DNA of 5,215 nt from JAFGED01 sp964551295 (GTDB lineage: Bacteria > Chloroflexota > Anaerolineae > B4-G1): positions 1 through 5,215 of the forward strand of contig CAZKDJ010000262.1 of NCBI GenBank assembly GCA_964551295.1, read 5' to 3'. Below the pieces are notes generated by a model, which was given only the letters and a program-made list of their open reading frames with translations, searched no databases and was not told where the DNA came from. The translations under genes were made by a program, and so were the position numbers. Shown here piece after piece: positions 1-5,215 of the stretch; the stretch's first letter is position 1; each line of letters begins with the position of its first letter.

Positions 1-172
1 GCTGTGGCCACTACACGTCTACCTGCAGCCCAGTGAGGTTCCGCCCGCTCGCTATTTAGCCAACCGGATCATGCTGACATTGATAGGCACAGCGCTGGCC
101 TGGCTGGCAACCCGGCTGACCCGAGATGAAGAACACATGCTGGGGATGGCCAAAATGAGGAGGCGGGAATGA
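1..172 (+). CDS. ABC-2-type permease-like membrane protein, C-terminal end only
   Basis: The last 56 codons of a gene that begins outside the window; complete codons run from position 2 to the TGA at 170-172. The visible tail has a short polar stretch (about residues 1-22 of the fragment), one hydrophobic helix (around IMLTLIGTALAWLATRL) and a charged end, LTRDEEHMLG...RRRE, that should face the cytoplasm. A final membrane helix followed by a basic tail is typical of ABC-2-type permease subunits. The strongest argument is context: the stop overlaps the next permease start (ATGA, 169-172) and an ABC ATPase follows, so this is probably the first permease half of the same exporter. The fragment alone carries no diagnostic motif, so another membrane protein of the operon remains possible. 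Confidence 0.6.
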   Translation, partial: LWPLHVYLQPSEVPPARYLANRIMLTLIGTALAWLATRLTRDEEHMLGMAKMRRRE

Positions 173-1065
173 GACTGGGGCAGTTAATCGGGATAGTATG
201 CTATGAAGCACGCATGCACTGGCGGCGGCGCGGCGTTTTGATGCTCGCCTTTTTCTTTGCAGCAGCGCTCGTCCTGGTCGGGTTGCTGCACCATGTGACC
301 CTGGAAGCTCACCCCAAACTCGCCGAGTTAAGGGAAAATATGCCACAGATCAGCAAAATAATGGCTTCCAGCACCGTCATCCAAAGCGTCTGGCCGGTTG
401 CCCTCATGTTCTCCATCCTGGCCATCCCGCCAGTTCTATCCGATACCATCCCAAAAGACCGGCAAATGGGCGTATGCACTTTGCTCGGCAGCCTGCCGCT
501 GGATCGAGCCACCTACCTGGCCGGCAAGCTGCTGGGCACATGGGCCAGTTTGCTGGTGATGCTGACCGGAGTCGCGTTGGTGTTTGGAACAACCATGCTG
601 TTGATCCTCGGACCTTATAGCCTGTCGGTCTACCTGACCACCTGGATCATCGGCGTTCTCCCGGTGGTGTTTTTCACCTCGGGAATGAGCGTGCTGCTGG
701 CCGCGGGGCAGCCCAACCGGCGGCGGGCTGTCTTTGTCGGCATTGCATTCATCGTACTCTGCATCGCCATGCTCGTCACGACGACCGGCAGCGCAAAAGA
801 CATTATCAGTCTGACCCGACCCACGCATTTGATCGTCCTGCAATTCGAGCAGATGCACCACCTGGCGGTAGACCTCGCGCAGGAACTACCCGAAAGTGAA
901 TCCGACATCGCCATGGGGCCCAGCCCCACAGAAGACTTGCGGGCCCTGGGAATGAAACCCTCTCCCGCCCAGATTCCCTTGACGATTGCGGTAGGAATAG
1001 TTCAGGTCGGGCTTGTCTGGCTGATCGTGTGGGGTTGGATGCGCTGGAAGGAGAATATCGGATGA
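169..1065 (+). CDS. ABC-2-type transporter permease subunit (298 aa)
   Basis: Integral membrane subunit of an ABC exporter, probably paired with the ATPase encoded just downstream. Six hydrophobic segments are visible, at about residues 22-41, 73-92, 123-147, 158-180, 186-206 and 270-289. Between segments 2 and 3 lies the hallmark of ABC-2 permeases: D..PKDRQMGVCTLLGSLPL (about 92-112), then YLAGKLLG (116-123), the cytoplasmic region that contacts the ATPase. A hydrophilic stretch at about 230-268, between the last two helices, probably forms an extracytoplasmic or cytosolic loop. The start is ATG at 169, with AGGAGG at 158-163 five bases upstream. This ATG overlaps the stop of the preceding gene, and the stop (1063-1065) overlaps the ATPase start, so translation is likely coupled. 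The substrate cannot be read from the sequence. ABC-2 membership is fairly secure; the subfamily is unknown. Confidence 0.82.
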   Translation: MRLGQLIGIVCYEARMHWRRRGVLMLAFFFAAALVLVGLLHHVTLEAHPKLAELRENMPQISKIMASSTVIQSVWPVALMFSILAIPPVLSDTIPKDRQMGVCTLLGSLPLDRATYLAGKLLGTWASLLVMLTGVALVFGTTMLLILGPYSLSVYLTTWIIGVLPVVFFTSGMSVLLAAGQPNRRRAVFVGIAFIVLCIAMLVTTTGSAKDIISLTRPTHLIVLQFEQMHHLAVDLAQELPESESDIAMGPSPTEDLRALGMKPSPAQIPLTIAVGIVQVGLVWLIVWGWMRWKENIG

Positions 1066-1934
1066 TCTCGGTAACAAACCTGCAAAAAACCTACAAAGGA
1101 GATGTGCGCGCCCTGCGCGGTGTGACGCTCGAGATCGAAAACGGCATGTTCGGCCTAGTCGGTCCGAACGGCGCCGGCAAGACGACGCTCATGCGCATCC
1201 TGACCGGGCTGCTGCGCCCTACTGCTGGAGACGTGTGCGTGCTGGGCCACGACATGACCGATTCCTATAGCAAGATGGCAGTCAAGTCCATGCTGGGCTA
1301 CCTGCCGCAGGAACTGGGCCTTTACCCCAGCCTCACGGCGCGCGAGTTTCTCGATTACGTCGCCATCCTCAAAGGAGTGACCGCCCAACGCGCGCGCAGA
1401 CAGCAGGTGACCGAGCTGTTGGAACTGGTGGGGCTGGCCGATACTGCCGACCGCCGGCTCAAGACCTGCTCGGGCGGGATGAAACGCCGTGTGGGCATAG
1501 CTCAGGCACTGCTGGGCAACCCGCGACTGCTGATCGTGGACGAGCCGACGGCGGGTCTCGACCCAGAGGAACGGGTCCGGCTGCGCAACCTTCTGGCCGA
1601 CATGGCCGGCCGGCGCACGGTAATCCTCTCCACGCACATCATCGAGGATGTGAGCCAGACCTGCACCAAACTGGCCGTGCTGCACGAGGGACAGATCCTG
1701 TTCCACGATACGCCAGGGGGGCTGGTCAAGCGCGCGCACGGCCACGTGTGGACCATCACCTTGCCGCCGGGCGAGCGGCCTGCTGACACACTCACCGTGG
1801 TCTCCACGCTACGGCTTGACGATCGGGTGGAATACCGCGTGGTCGGGGATGAGGCAAGCCACCCGACCGCCCAGCCGGTCACGCCGAACCTGGAGGATGG
1901 CTACCTGTGGTTGATGAAACAAAGCGCGTCGTGA
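1062..1934 (+). CDS. ABC transporter ATP-binding protein (290 aa)
   Basis: Cytoplasmic ATPase that powers the adjacent ABC-2 permease(s). All nucleotide-binding motifs are present: Walker A GPNGAGKTT (34-42), Q-loop Gln83 in LPQELGLYP, signature CSGGM (136-140, the variant usual in this exporter class rather than LSGGQ), Walker B LLIVDEP (156-162) with catalytic Glu161, D-loop AGLDP (164-168) and switch His192 in STH. The ATPase should therefore be active. Residues from about 222 form a C-terminal extension ending in LEDGYLWLM, a pattern common in drug- and lipid-type ABC-2 ATPases. I place the start at ATG 1062, not at the in-frame GTG at 1029. The ATG has GGAAGGAG (1046-1053) upstream, forms an ATGA overlap with the permease stop, and gives the standard N-terminus MISVTNLQKTY. 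The substrate is unknown. Confidence 0.93.
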   Translation: MISVTNLQKTYKGDVRALRGVTLEIENGMFGLVGPNGAGKTTLMRILTGLLRPTAGDVCVLGHDMTDSYSKMAVKSMLGYLPQELGLYPSLTAREFLDYVAILKGVTAQRARRQQVTELLELVGLADTADRRLKTCSGGMKRRVGIAQALLGNPRLLIVDEPTAGLDPEERVRLRNLLADMAGRRTVILSTHIIEDVSQTCTKLAVLHEGQILFHDTPGGLVKRAHGHVWTITLPPGERPADTLTVVSTLRLDDRVEYRVVGDEASHPTAQPVTPNLEDGYLWLMKQSAS

Positions 1935-1949
1935 GCACGTCTCACGCGC
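1926..1949 (-). terminator. Candidate intrinsic terminator between convergent genes
   Basis: An inverted repeat: CGTGAG (1930-1935), a 5-base loop, then CTCACG (1941-1946). Three more G-C pairs (1926-1928 with 1947-1949) extend it past a one-base bulge at 1929, giving about nine pairs. On the minus strand it begins five bases after the rhomboid stop and is followed by GCTTTGTTTC (1916-1925), a T-rich tail. It therefore fits a terminator for the rhomboid operon. On the plus strand it covers the ATPase stop codon and has no T run after it, so termination in that direction is doubtful. Confidence 0.5.
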
Positions 1950-1953
1950 AAGG

Positions 1954-2772
1954 TCACACTTCCTCACCGATCTGGCGGCGGTAGTGGATGATCTCGGCGG
2001 GCAAGAAGAGGTATAGGCACGACAATCCAGCAAGAACTCCTCCCAAATGGACAAACCAGGCTATATAGACCGGGAATTCGACGCCATACTCGCGCTCGAC
2101 TGTCTGCGCCAACCAGGCTCCAAGGATATCCTGAGTTACATTCACAATGATAAATACCCAGGCCGGCAAGCGCGGCCAAGCGAGAAAGGGAACAAAGTAA
2201 CAAGTCTCGGGAATTGGGAAAAAACCGAAAATCACGGTACGGATGCGTTGATCGTGATACAGGAATATGTAGGCAGTCACGATCCCCATAAGCGCACCGC
2301 TGGCCCCTAACGCTGGCCTTGCTCCCTGAGTTATGGGAAGTGCTATTTCTCCTACGACATGGACTGTGCCTGACACAAAGATGCACACCAGGTAGAAAAC
2401 CCCAAATTTGAAAGGCCCGAGTACGTCCTCCAGCTTTCTCCCAAAAAAGAACAAGAGGAACATGTTGCCCAGCAAGTGCATCAAATCCGCATGAAGGAAG
2501 GCCGACGTGATCAGGCTAAGTGCTCCCAACCCCGTCCCCTCACCGATATCGGCCGGCAAGAGCAAGAAAGGGAACACCAAAGCGTTCCAAGCTTCGGCAC
2601 CGACTGCCAAAGCCAACACAATGTTGACTCCTATGAATACTAGAACATTGAGAAAGACTATGCCGGTTGTCATGAACGGAAAGCTGCGGAAACGCCCGCG
2701 ATCGTCCTTGATCGGCAAGAGTTGGACTCTCGAGAGGTAGTACAATAGAAAGAATGCGATATTCATCCCCAT
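1954..2772 (-). CDS. Rhomboid family intramembrane serine protease (272 aa)
   Basis: Polytopic membrane protease predicted to cleave transmembrane segments of other proteins. Family hallmarks occur in order. AFLHADLMHLLGNM (91-104) carries His99 and Asn103, spaced like the oxyanion-site His150/Asn154 of E. coli GlpG. GASGA (156-160) holds nucleophile Ser158. WFVHLGGVLAGL (239-250) holds His242, completing the Ser-His dyad. About six hydrophobic helices are visible, plus the FFFGRKLEDVLG turn (108-119). The Trp-Arg pair of the GlpG L1 loop is absent, as in many rhomboids. The chosen ATG (2772; MGMNIAF) has GAGAG about five bases upstream; ATG at 2766 is the alternative. The frame stays open back to 3075, but that stretch lies over the end of the TPR gene and does not look like rhomboid. 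The gene starts eight bases after the TPR gene's stop, so the two are probably co-transcribed. Substrate unknown. Confidence 0.9.
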   Translation of the reverse strand: MGMNIAFFLLYYLSRVQLLPIKDDRGRFRSFPFMTTGIVFLNVLVFIGVNIVLALAVGAEAWNALVFPFLLLPADIGEGTGLGALSLITSAFLHADLMHLLGNMFLLFFFGRKLEDVLGPFKFGVFYLVCIFVSGTVHVVGEIALPITQGARPALGASGALMGIVTAYIFLYHDQRIRTVIFGFFPIPETCYFVPFLAWPRLPAWVFIIVNVTQDILGAWLAQTVEREYGVEFPVYIAWFVHLGGVLAGLSCLYLFLPAEIIHYRRQIGEEV

Positions 2773-2780
2773 GCTTTCTC

Positions 2781-4100
2781 TCACACCTTTCCCAGGATTA
2801 ACCCAAACGCAGCACTCCACAGCACCACGCCCGGCGCTCCTACCAATGCCTTGCGCCAGAACCCCTTCACACCCTCTTGGCCAAAGATCGCACGCATGAC
2901 CTCGTTGCGCGGCACGTCGGCAGCACACACCCACAGATAGGCGCCGATGGTCGCCACCACCAGCGCCATCCAGGCGGTCGGGCTGATCCTCCAAGGCACC
3001 AGCCCGGCGTTGACCCAGGCCGCCAACACCAGCGGCAGCATCAGGGCAAACGTGCACCGCAACGTCTCCCCCCACCCCTGCGCCCGGCGTTCGGGCAAAG
3101 AGGGAGCCAGCCTGACCAATTCGCGCTGCGCCTGTTGGCCGGTTACCGAACCGGGCGCGGCCGACATGGCGGCCTGCCGGTAGTGCTGGACCGCCAATTT
3201 CCCCTGGCCCAGCCTGTGGTACACGTCGCTCAACAGCAAGTGAGCCTGTGTATGCCCAGGATCGACCCTGATAGCGTGCTCCAACAGCTTACGCGCGCTC
3301 TCTATCAAACCATCCTCGACGTACAGCTCGGCCAGCGCAAACAGCGTCGCCGGGTCGCCGCTATCCAGCTTGACTGCCTGCTCGTACATCTCCTGCGCAT
3401 CGTCGGGCATCGCACGCCGGCGATAGATCCCTCCCAAGCGGGCATAGTAGACAGGGTTCTCGGGATAACGCTCGATGGCCCGCCGGTAGACGGCGACGGC
3501 TAGATCGGTGTGGTTCATCTCCTCGTACAACGCCGCCACCTCTTGCAGCACCTGTGGGTCGTCGGGGGCCTCCGCCTCGGCACGGGCGATGGCCTCCTGC
3601 ACCAGGGCAAAACGCTGCTGCTCCAAATAGCCCCGGGCCAGCATAAGATGGTAATCAGCGCCATCCCGGAAATCCCCCAAGAACTGCCCGCAATCGATGC
3701 ACACGACGTGCTCCACCTCGACGTATACACCACAGCGGGGACAGACGACGACGAGCGGTTGCCCGCAATTGGGACACGTCCTCCCGGAAGGCGGGACGGA
3801 AGCCTGGCAGCGAGGACAGCGCTCCTCCGCAGCGGGGGCCACGGCAGCTTGCTGATCGAGACGGCGCAGGCCTTGCCGGGCGTGGGGATTGCCGGGGTTG
3901 ATTGTCAGCACGTTCTCCAAGCAGACGCGTCGGTCCTCGCGCGCGTCAACGACCCCGCTCAACCACAGCCAAGCCCGCTCGTTCCGCTCATTCAGCTCGA
4001 CGACGTGCAGCAATATCTGGCGCGCCTCTTCCCTGCGTCCAGCCTTGGCCGCGGCGATCCCCCGTTTCAGCAGTTCGTCTATCCGGTCAGCATCGTGCAT
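2781..4100 (-). CDS. TPR-repeat protein with double zinc ribbon and C-terminal membrane helices (439 aa)
   Basis: Probable membrane-anchored scaffold or adaptor. Residues 1-80 form TPR-like helices (IDELLKRGIAAAKAGRREEA; AWLWLSGVV; CLENVLTINPGN). Residues 95-137 contain four CXXC pairs, C95/C98, C109/C112, C120/C123 and C134/C137, enough for two zinc-ribbon sites. Residues 149-315 hold four to five TPR units with the usual A..LY...G....A...Y..A....P spacing (for example 184-216, 218-248, 252-282 and 286-314). Three hydrophobic segments follow at about 349-370, 375-394 and 418-438, so the soluble part should sit in the cytoplasm. The ATG at 4100 is preceded by GGGGAG, about four bases away. 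It is the first gene of an operon with the rhomboid gene. I do not know a named family for the whole protein; adaptor function is inferred from its domains and neighbour. Confidence 0.85.
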   Translation of the reverse strand: MHDADRIDELLKRGIAAAKAGRREEARQILLHVVELNERNERAWLWLSGVVDAREDRRVCLENVLTINPGNPHARQGLRRLDQQAAVAPAAEERCPRCQASVPPSGRTCPNCGQPLVVVCPRCGVYVEVEHVVCIDCGQFLGDFRDGADYHLMLARGYLEQQRFALVQEAIARAEAEAPDDPQVLQEVAALYEEMNHTDLAVAVYRRAIERYPENPVYYARLGGIYRRRAMPDDAQEMYEQAVKLDSGDPATLFALAELYVEDGLIESARKLLEHAIRVDPGHTQAHLLLSDVYHRLGQGKLAVQHYRQAAMSAAPGSVTGQQAQRELVRLAPSLPERRAQGWGETLRCTFALMLPLVLAAWVNAGLVPWRISPTAWMALVVATIGAYLWVCAADVPRNEVMRAIFGQEGVKGFWRKALVGAPGVVLWSAAFGLILGKV

Positions 4101-4113
4101 TGATCTCCCCCAC

Positions 4114-4132
4114 TGTGCAAATTATACGCACA
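4114..4132. promoter_or_regulatory. Operator-like inverted repeat over the -10 box
   Basis: TGTGC (4114-4118) and GCACA (4128-4132) form 5-bp arms around a 9-base centre containing the minus-strand TATAAT. A repressor bound here would block the TPR-rhomboid promoter. The arms are short, so chance occurrence is possible. Confidence 0.25.
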
Positions 4133-4149
4133 TACGCCGGAGCACGCAA
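4121..4149 (-). promoter_or_regulatory. Candidate sigma-70-type promoter for the TPR-rhomboid operon
   Basis: Read on the minus strand, a perfect -10 TATAAT lies at 4126-4121. A weak -35, TTGCGT (4149-4144), sits 17 bases upstream. Transcription would start near 4114, leaving a leader of only about 14 bases that still contains the GGGGAG ribosome binding site. The -35 matches consensus at only three of six positions, so the call rests on the -10 and its position. Confidence 0.5.
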
Positions 4150-4175
4150 CCAACCTCACCCCCCAGCAACAACCC

Positions 4176-4204
4176 TTGACGCTTCCGCGCACCTGTGATA
4201 CCAT
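4176..4204 (+). promoter_or_regulatory. Candidate promoter for the DUF554 gene
   Basis: TTGACG (4176-4181, five of six -35 consensus bases) is followed after 17 bases by TACCAT (4199-4204, four of six). TGA stands directly before the -10, matching an extended -10 element. Start of transcription would be near 4211, giving a CA-rich leader of about 40 bases. Together with the minus-strand promoter it makes 4101-4250 a divergent control region. Confidence 0.5.
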
Positions 4205-4250
4205 CCACGGGCAGACACGACGCACACACAACCACACGAAAGAGGACCCA

Positions 4251-5045
4251 ATGATCGGAACCGGCACCATCATCAACACCGTCACCGTCCTGGTGGGCGG
4301 CACGCTGGGCACGGCGCTGGGCGCGCGCCTGCCCGAGAGAATCCGCACCACCGTTATGCACGGCCTGGGTTTGGTCGTCCTCGCCATCGGCATCCAGATC
4401 TCTCTCCAGACCACCGAGATTCTCATCGTCCTGGGCAGCGTGATTCTGGGGGGGATTTTGGGCGAGTTGCTTCGCATCGAGGACCGAATCAACGACCTCG
4501 GGCGCTGGATTGAACAAAGGGGCACACGAAATTCTCGAAAGACACAAAAAGCACGAAAGGAAGTGAAGGAAGCACAAATAAACCTAAATCAGCCAGAAAA
4601 GACATCCGATGTCAGCACGACTCGATTCAGCCGGGCCTTTCTGACGGCAAGCCTTGTCTTTTGCGTCGGGCCAATGGCGATTCTGGGATCGTTCCAGGAC
4701 GGCCTGGAGGGCAACATTGATATCCTGGCCATCAAGTCGGCGCTGGATTTCTTTGCCGCCATGGCCTTTGCCTCCACGATGGGACCTGGGGTGATCGCCG
4801 CCGCATTCACCGTGGCGTTCTACCAGGGAGTGCTGACAGTGGGAGCGGGATGGGTCAGCGGCGCGCTCACCGATCCCATGATCGCCGAGATGACGGCCAC
4901 GGGGGGAGTGTTGATGCTGGCCATCGCCCTGGGCCTGCTGGAACTGAAGCGAATCCGCACCGGCAACCTGCTCCCGGCCATCGCCATCGCGCCCATCATC
5001 GTTGCCGTGGTCGAATGGTCGTCCAGAGTCACATCTCTATGGTAG
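4251..5045 (+). CDS. DUF554 family membrane protein (YdfK/YqgA-like, 264 aa)
   Basis: Polytopic inner-membrane protein of the DUF554 family, whose transport or other role is not established. Family features are the N-terminal INTVTVLVGGTLGTALGARLPER (8-30), GELLRIEDR..LGRW (71-86), the central FCVGPMAILGSFQDGLEG (137-154), the FASTMGPGV stretch (173-181), and the C-terminal GLLELKRIRTGNLLPAIAIAP (228-248). About seven or eight hydrophobic helices are visible. The ATG at 4251 is preceded by AGAGGA (4241-4246). An in-frame TTG at 4176 is rejected because it lies in the -35 box and adds polar sequence before the conserved N-terminus. A lysine/arginine-rich linker at about residues 90-124 makes the protein some 30 residues longer than I recall for the family and has a different base composition (see repeat entry). 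Likely monocistronic, with its own promoter. Confidence 0.92.
   Translation: MIGTGTIINTVTVLVGGTLGTALGARLPERIRTTVMHGLGLVVLAIGIQISLQTTEILIVLGSVILGGILGELLRIEDRINDLGRWIEQRGTRNSRKTQKARKEVKEAQINLNQPEKTSDVSTTRFSRAFLTASLVFCVGPMAILGSFQDGLEGNIDILAIKSALDFFAAMAFASTMGPGVIAAAFTVAFYQGVLTVGAGWVSGALTDPMIAEMTATGGVLMLAIALGLLELKRIRTGNLLPAIAIAPIIVAVVEWSSRVTSLW
4525..4560 (+). repeat. Degenerate 9-base tandem repeat inside the DUF554 gene
   Basis: Four adjacent 9-mers follow a C(A/T)C(G/A)AAA-plus-two pattern: CACGAAATT (4525), CTCGAAAGA (4534), CACAAAAAG (4543) and CACGAAAGG (4552). Because nine is a multiple of three the reading frame is kept, encoding TRN-SRK-TQK-ARK (residues 92-103). The surrounding 4521-4580 has 25 of 60 G+C, against 43 of 60 at 4261-4320 of the same gene. 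Confidence 0.65.
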
Positions 5046-5079
5046 ATGAGTAGCGCGCACTGTGTCACGCGCGTCCGCA

Positions 5080-5107
5080 TTGACTAACTCCTCATTTCAG
5101 GTATAAT
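5080..5107 (+). promoter_or_regulatory. Strong sigma-70-type promoter for rpmH
   Basis: TTGACT (5080-5085, five of six -35 bases) and a perfect TATAAT (5102-5107) are separated by 16 bases. Transcription should start near 5114, giving a leader of about 60 bases before the L34 start. Such a strong promoter suits a ribosomal protein gene. Confidence 0.8.
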
Positions 5108-5129
5108 GACCCGGCTGAGTAGCAATTGT

Positions 5130-5148
5130 CAGTTGGCCATGCCAACTG
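5130..5148 (+). promoter_or_regulatory. Perfect 8-bp hairpin in the rpmH leader
   Basis: CAGTTGGC (5130-5137), loop CAT, then GCCAACTG (5141-5148) form a perfect stem-loop within the predicted 5' leader. It sits about 12 bases before the AGGAGGAGGA ribosome binding site and is followed by a weakly T-rich stretch (TTCTGGTTTATT). It could stabilise the mRNA, attenuate transcription or be a protein-binding dyad in DNA; the sequence does not decide. Confidence 0.5.
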
Positions 5149-5174
5149 TTCTGGTTTATTAGGAGGAGGATGGA

Positions 5175-5215
5175 ATGCCAAAGCGGACGTATCAACCCAA
5201 AAAGCGCAAAAGAAT
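5175..5215 (+). CDS. rpmH: Ribosomal protein bL34, N-terminal part (cut by window edge)
   Basis: The first 13 codons give MPKRTYQPKKRKR, matching the strongly conserved, basic start of large-subunit protein L34 (MKRTYQP...KRKR in E. coli). The full protein is normally about 44-55 residues, so most of it lies outside the window. A very strong ribosome binding site, AGGAGGAGGA (5161-5170), ends four bases before the ATG. Another ATG at 5170 is out of frame and does not give L34. In most bacteria rnpA (RNase P protein) follows rpmH and may lie just beyond the edge. Confidence 0.93.
   Translation, partial: MPKRTYQPKKRKR

Noticed and set aside
1155..1745. Long minus-strand open frame opposite the ABC ATPase
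   Set aside because: The plus strand encodes every ABC ATPase motif, and the antisense translation shows no recognisable domain or ribosome binding site.
2773..3075. In-frame N-terminal extension of the rhomboid reading frame up to an ATG at 3075
   Set aside because: It overlaps the 3' part of the TPR gene in another frame, lacks rhomboid-like or membrane sequence, and a well-placed ATG at 2772 with its own GAGAG follows the TPR stop.
2877..3503. Long plus-strand open frame opposite the TPR gene (also 3510-4103)
   Set aside because: Rich in Arg, Gln, His and Pro with no domain pattern: the typical shadow of a GC-rich gene on the other strand, which here has clear TPR and CXXC motifs.
4176..4250. 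Upstream TTG start for the DUF554 gene
   Set aside because: The TTG is part of the candidate -35 box, and the added residues are polar and unlike the family. ATG 4251 has AGAGGA at proper spacing and begins the conserved N-terminus.
4079..4577. Minus-strand open frames opposite the start of DUF554
   Set aside because: They cross the divergent promoter region and the conserved DUF554 N-terminus, and their translations are low in domain character.
5053..5072. GCGCG...CGCGC inverted repeat after the DUF554 stop as a terminator
   Set aside because: Only five pairs with a ten-base loop and no T run after it; the sequence leads straight into the rpmH -35 box. It could contribute weakly, but is not supportable as a terminator.
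5046..5174. Replication origin near rpmH
   Set aside because: rpmH often lies near dnaA and oriC, but I found no TTATNCACA-type DnaA boxes or AT-rich unwinding region in this gap.
5170..5215. Alternative ATG start at 5170
   Set aside because: It is in a different frame, overlaps the ribosome binding site and does not encode the recognised L34 N-terminus.

Overview
The window looks like ordinary chromosome from a bacterium of moderately high GC content. The proteins suggest Chloroflexota (an Anaerolineae-like lineage). The clues are the N-terminal helical repeat of the 439-aa protein (an 'AWLWLSGVV...CLENVL.INP' pattern, followed by a CXXC zinc ribbon), the start of ribosomal protein L34 (MPKRTYQPKKRKR), and canonical Shine-Dalgarno and sigma-70-type signals. 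The taxonomic call is inference from memory of such proteins; no search was run.

Layout. (1) Positions 1-1934, plus strand: the end of an ABC export operon. It holds the C-terminus of one membrane protein, a complete ABC-2-type permease (298 aa) and its ATPase (290 aa). Both junctions are ATGA start/stop overlaps, so the three genes are probably translationally coupled. (2) Positions 1954-4100, minus strand: a two-gene operon running towards the ABC operon. The upstream gene encodes a TPR / double-zinc-ribbon / membrane protein (439 aa). Eight bases after its stop begins a rhomboid intramembrane serine protease (272 aa) with the Ser-His dyad intact. A GC-rich hairpin in the 19-bp convergent gap, overlapping the end of the ATPase gene, is a plausible terminator for the minus-strand operon. 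(3) Positions 4101-4250: a divergent promoter region with one good promoter candidate on each strand. (4) Positions 4251-5045, plus strand: a DUF554 (YdfK/YqgA-like) membrane protein with an unusual A-rich, 9-base-periodic linker inserted in frame. (5) Positions 5046-5215: a near-consensus sigma-70 promoter, a leader with a perfect 8-bp hairpin, a strong ribosome binding site and the first 13 codons of rpmH (ribosomal protein L34), cut by the window edge.

Function. The ABC genes form one exporter of unknown substrate. The TPR/zinc-ribbon protein and rhomboid are the most interesting pair. They look like a two-polypeptide version of the rhomboid-plus-TPR arrangement found fused in Bacillus GluP/YqgP, suggesting the TPR protein may present or regulate substrates of the protease. 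DUF554 and rpmH have their own promoters and appear independent. I found no tRNA, rRNA, CRISPR array, insertion sequence or origin. Nothing here is clearly a wholly new system. The best leads are the TPR/zinc-ribbon-rhomboid pair, the in-frame repeat in the DUF554 linker and the rpmH leader hairpin.
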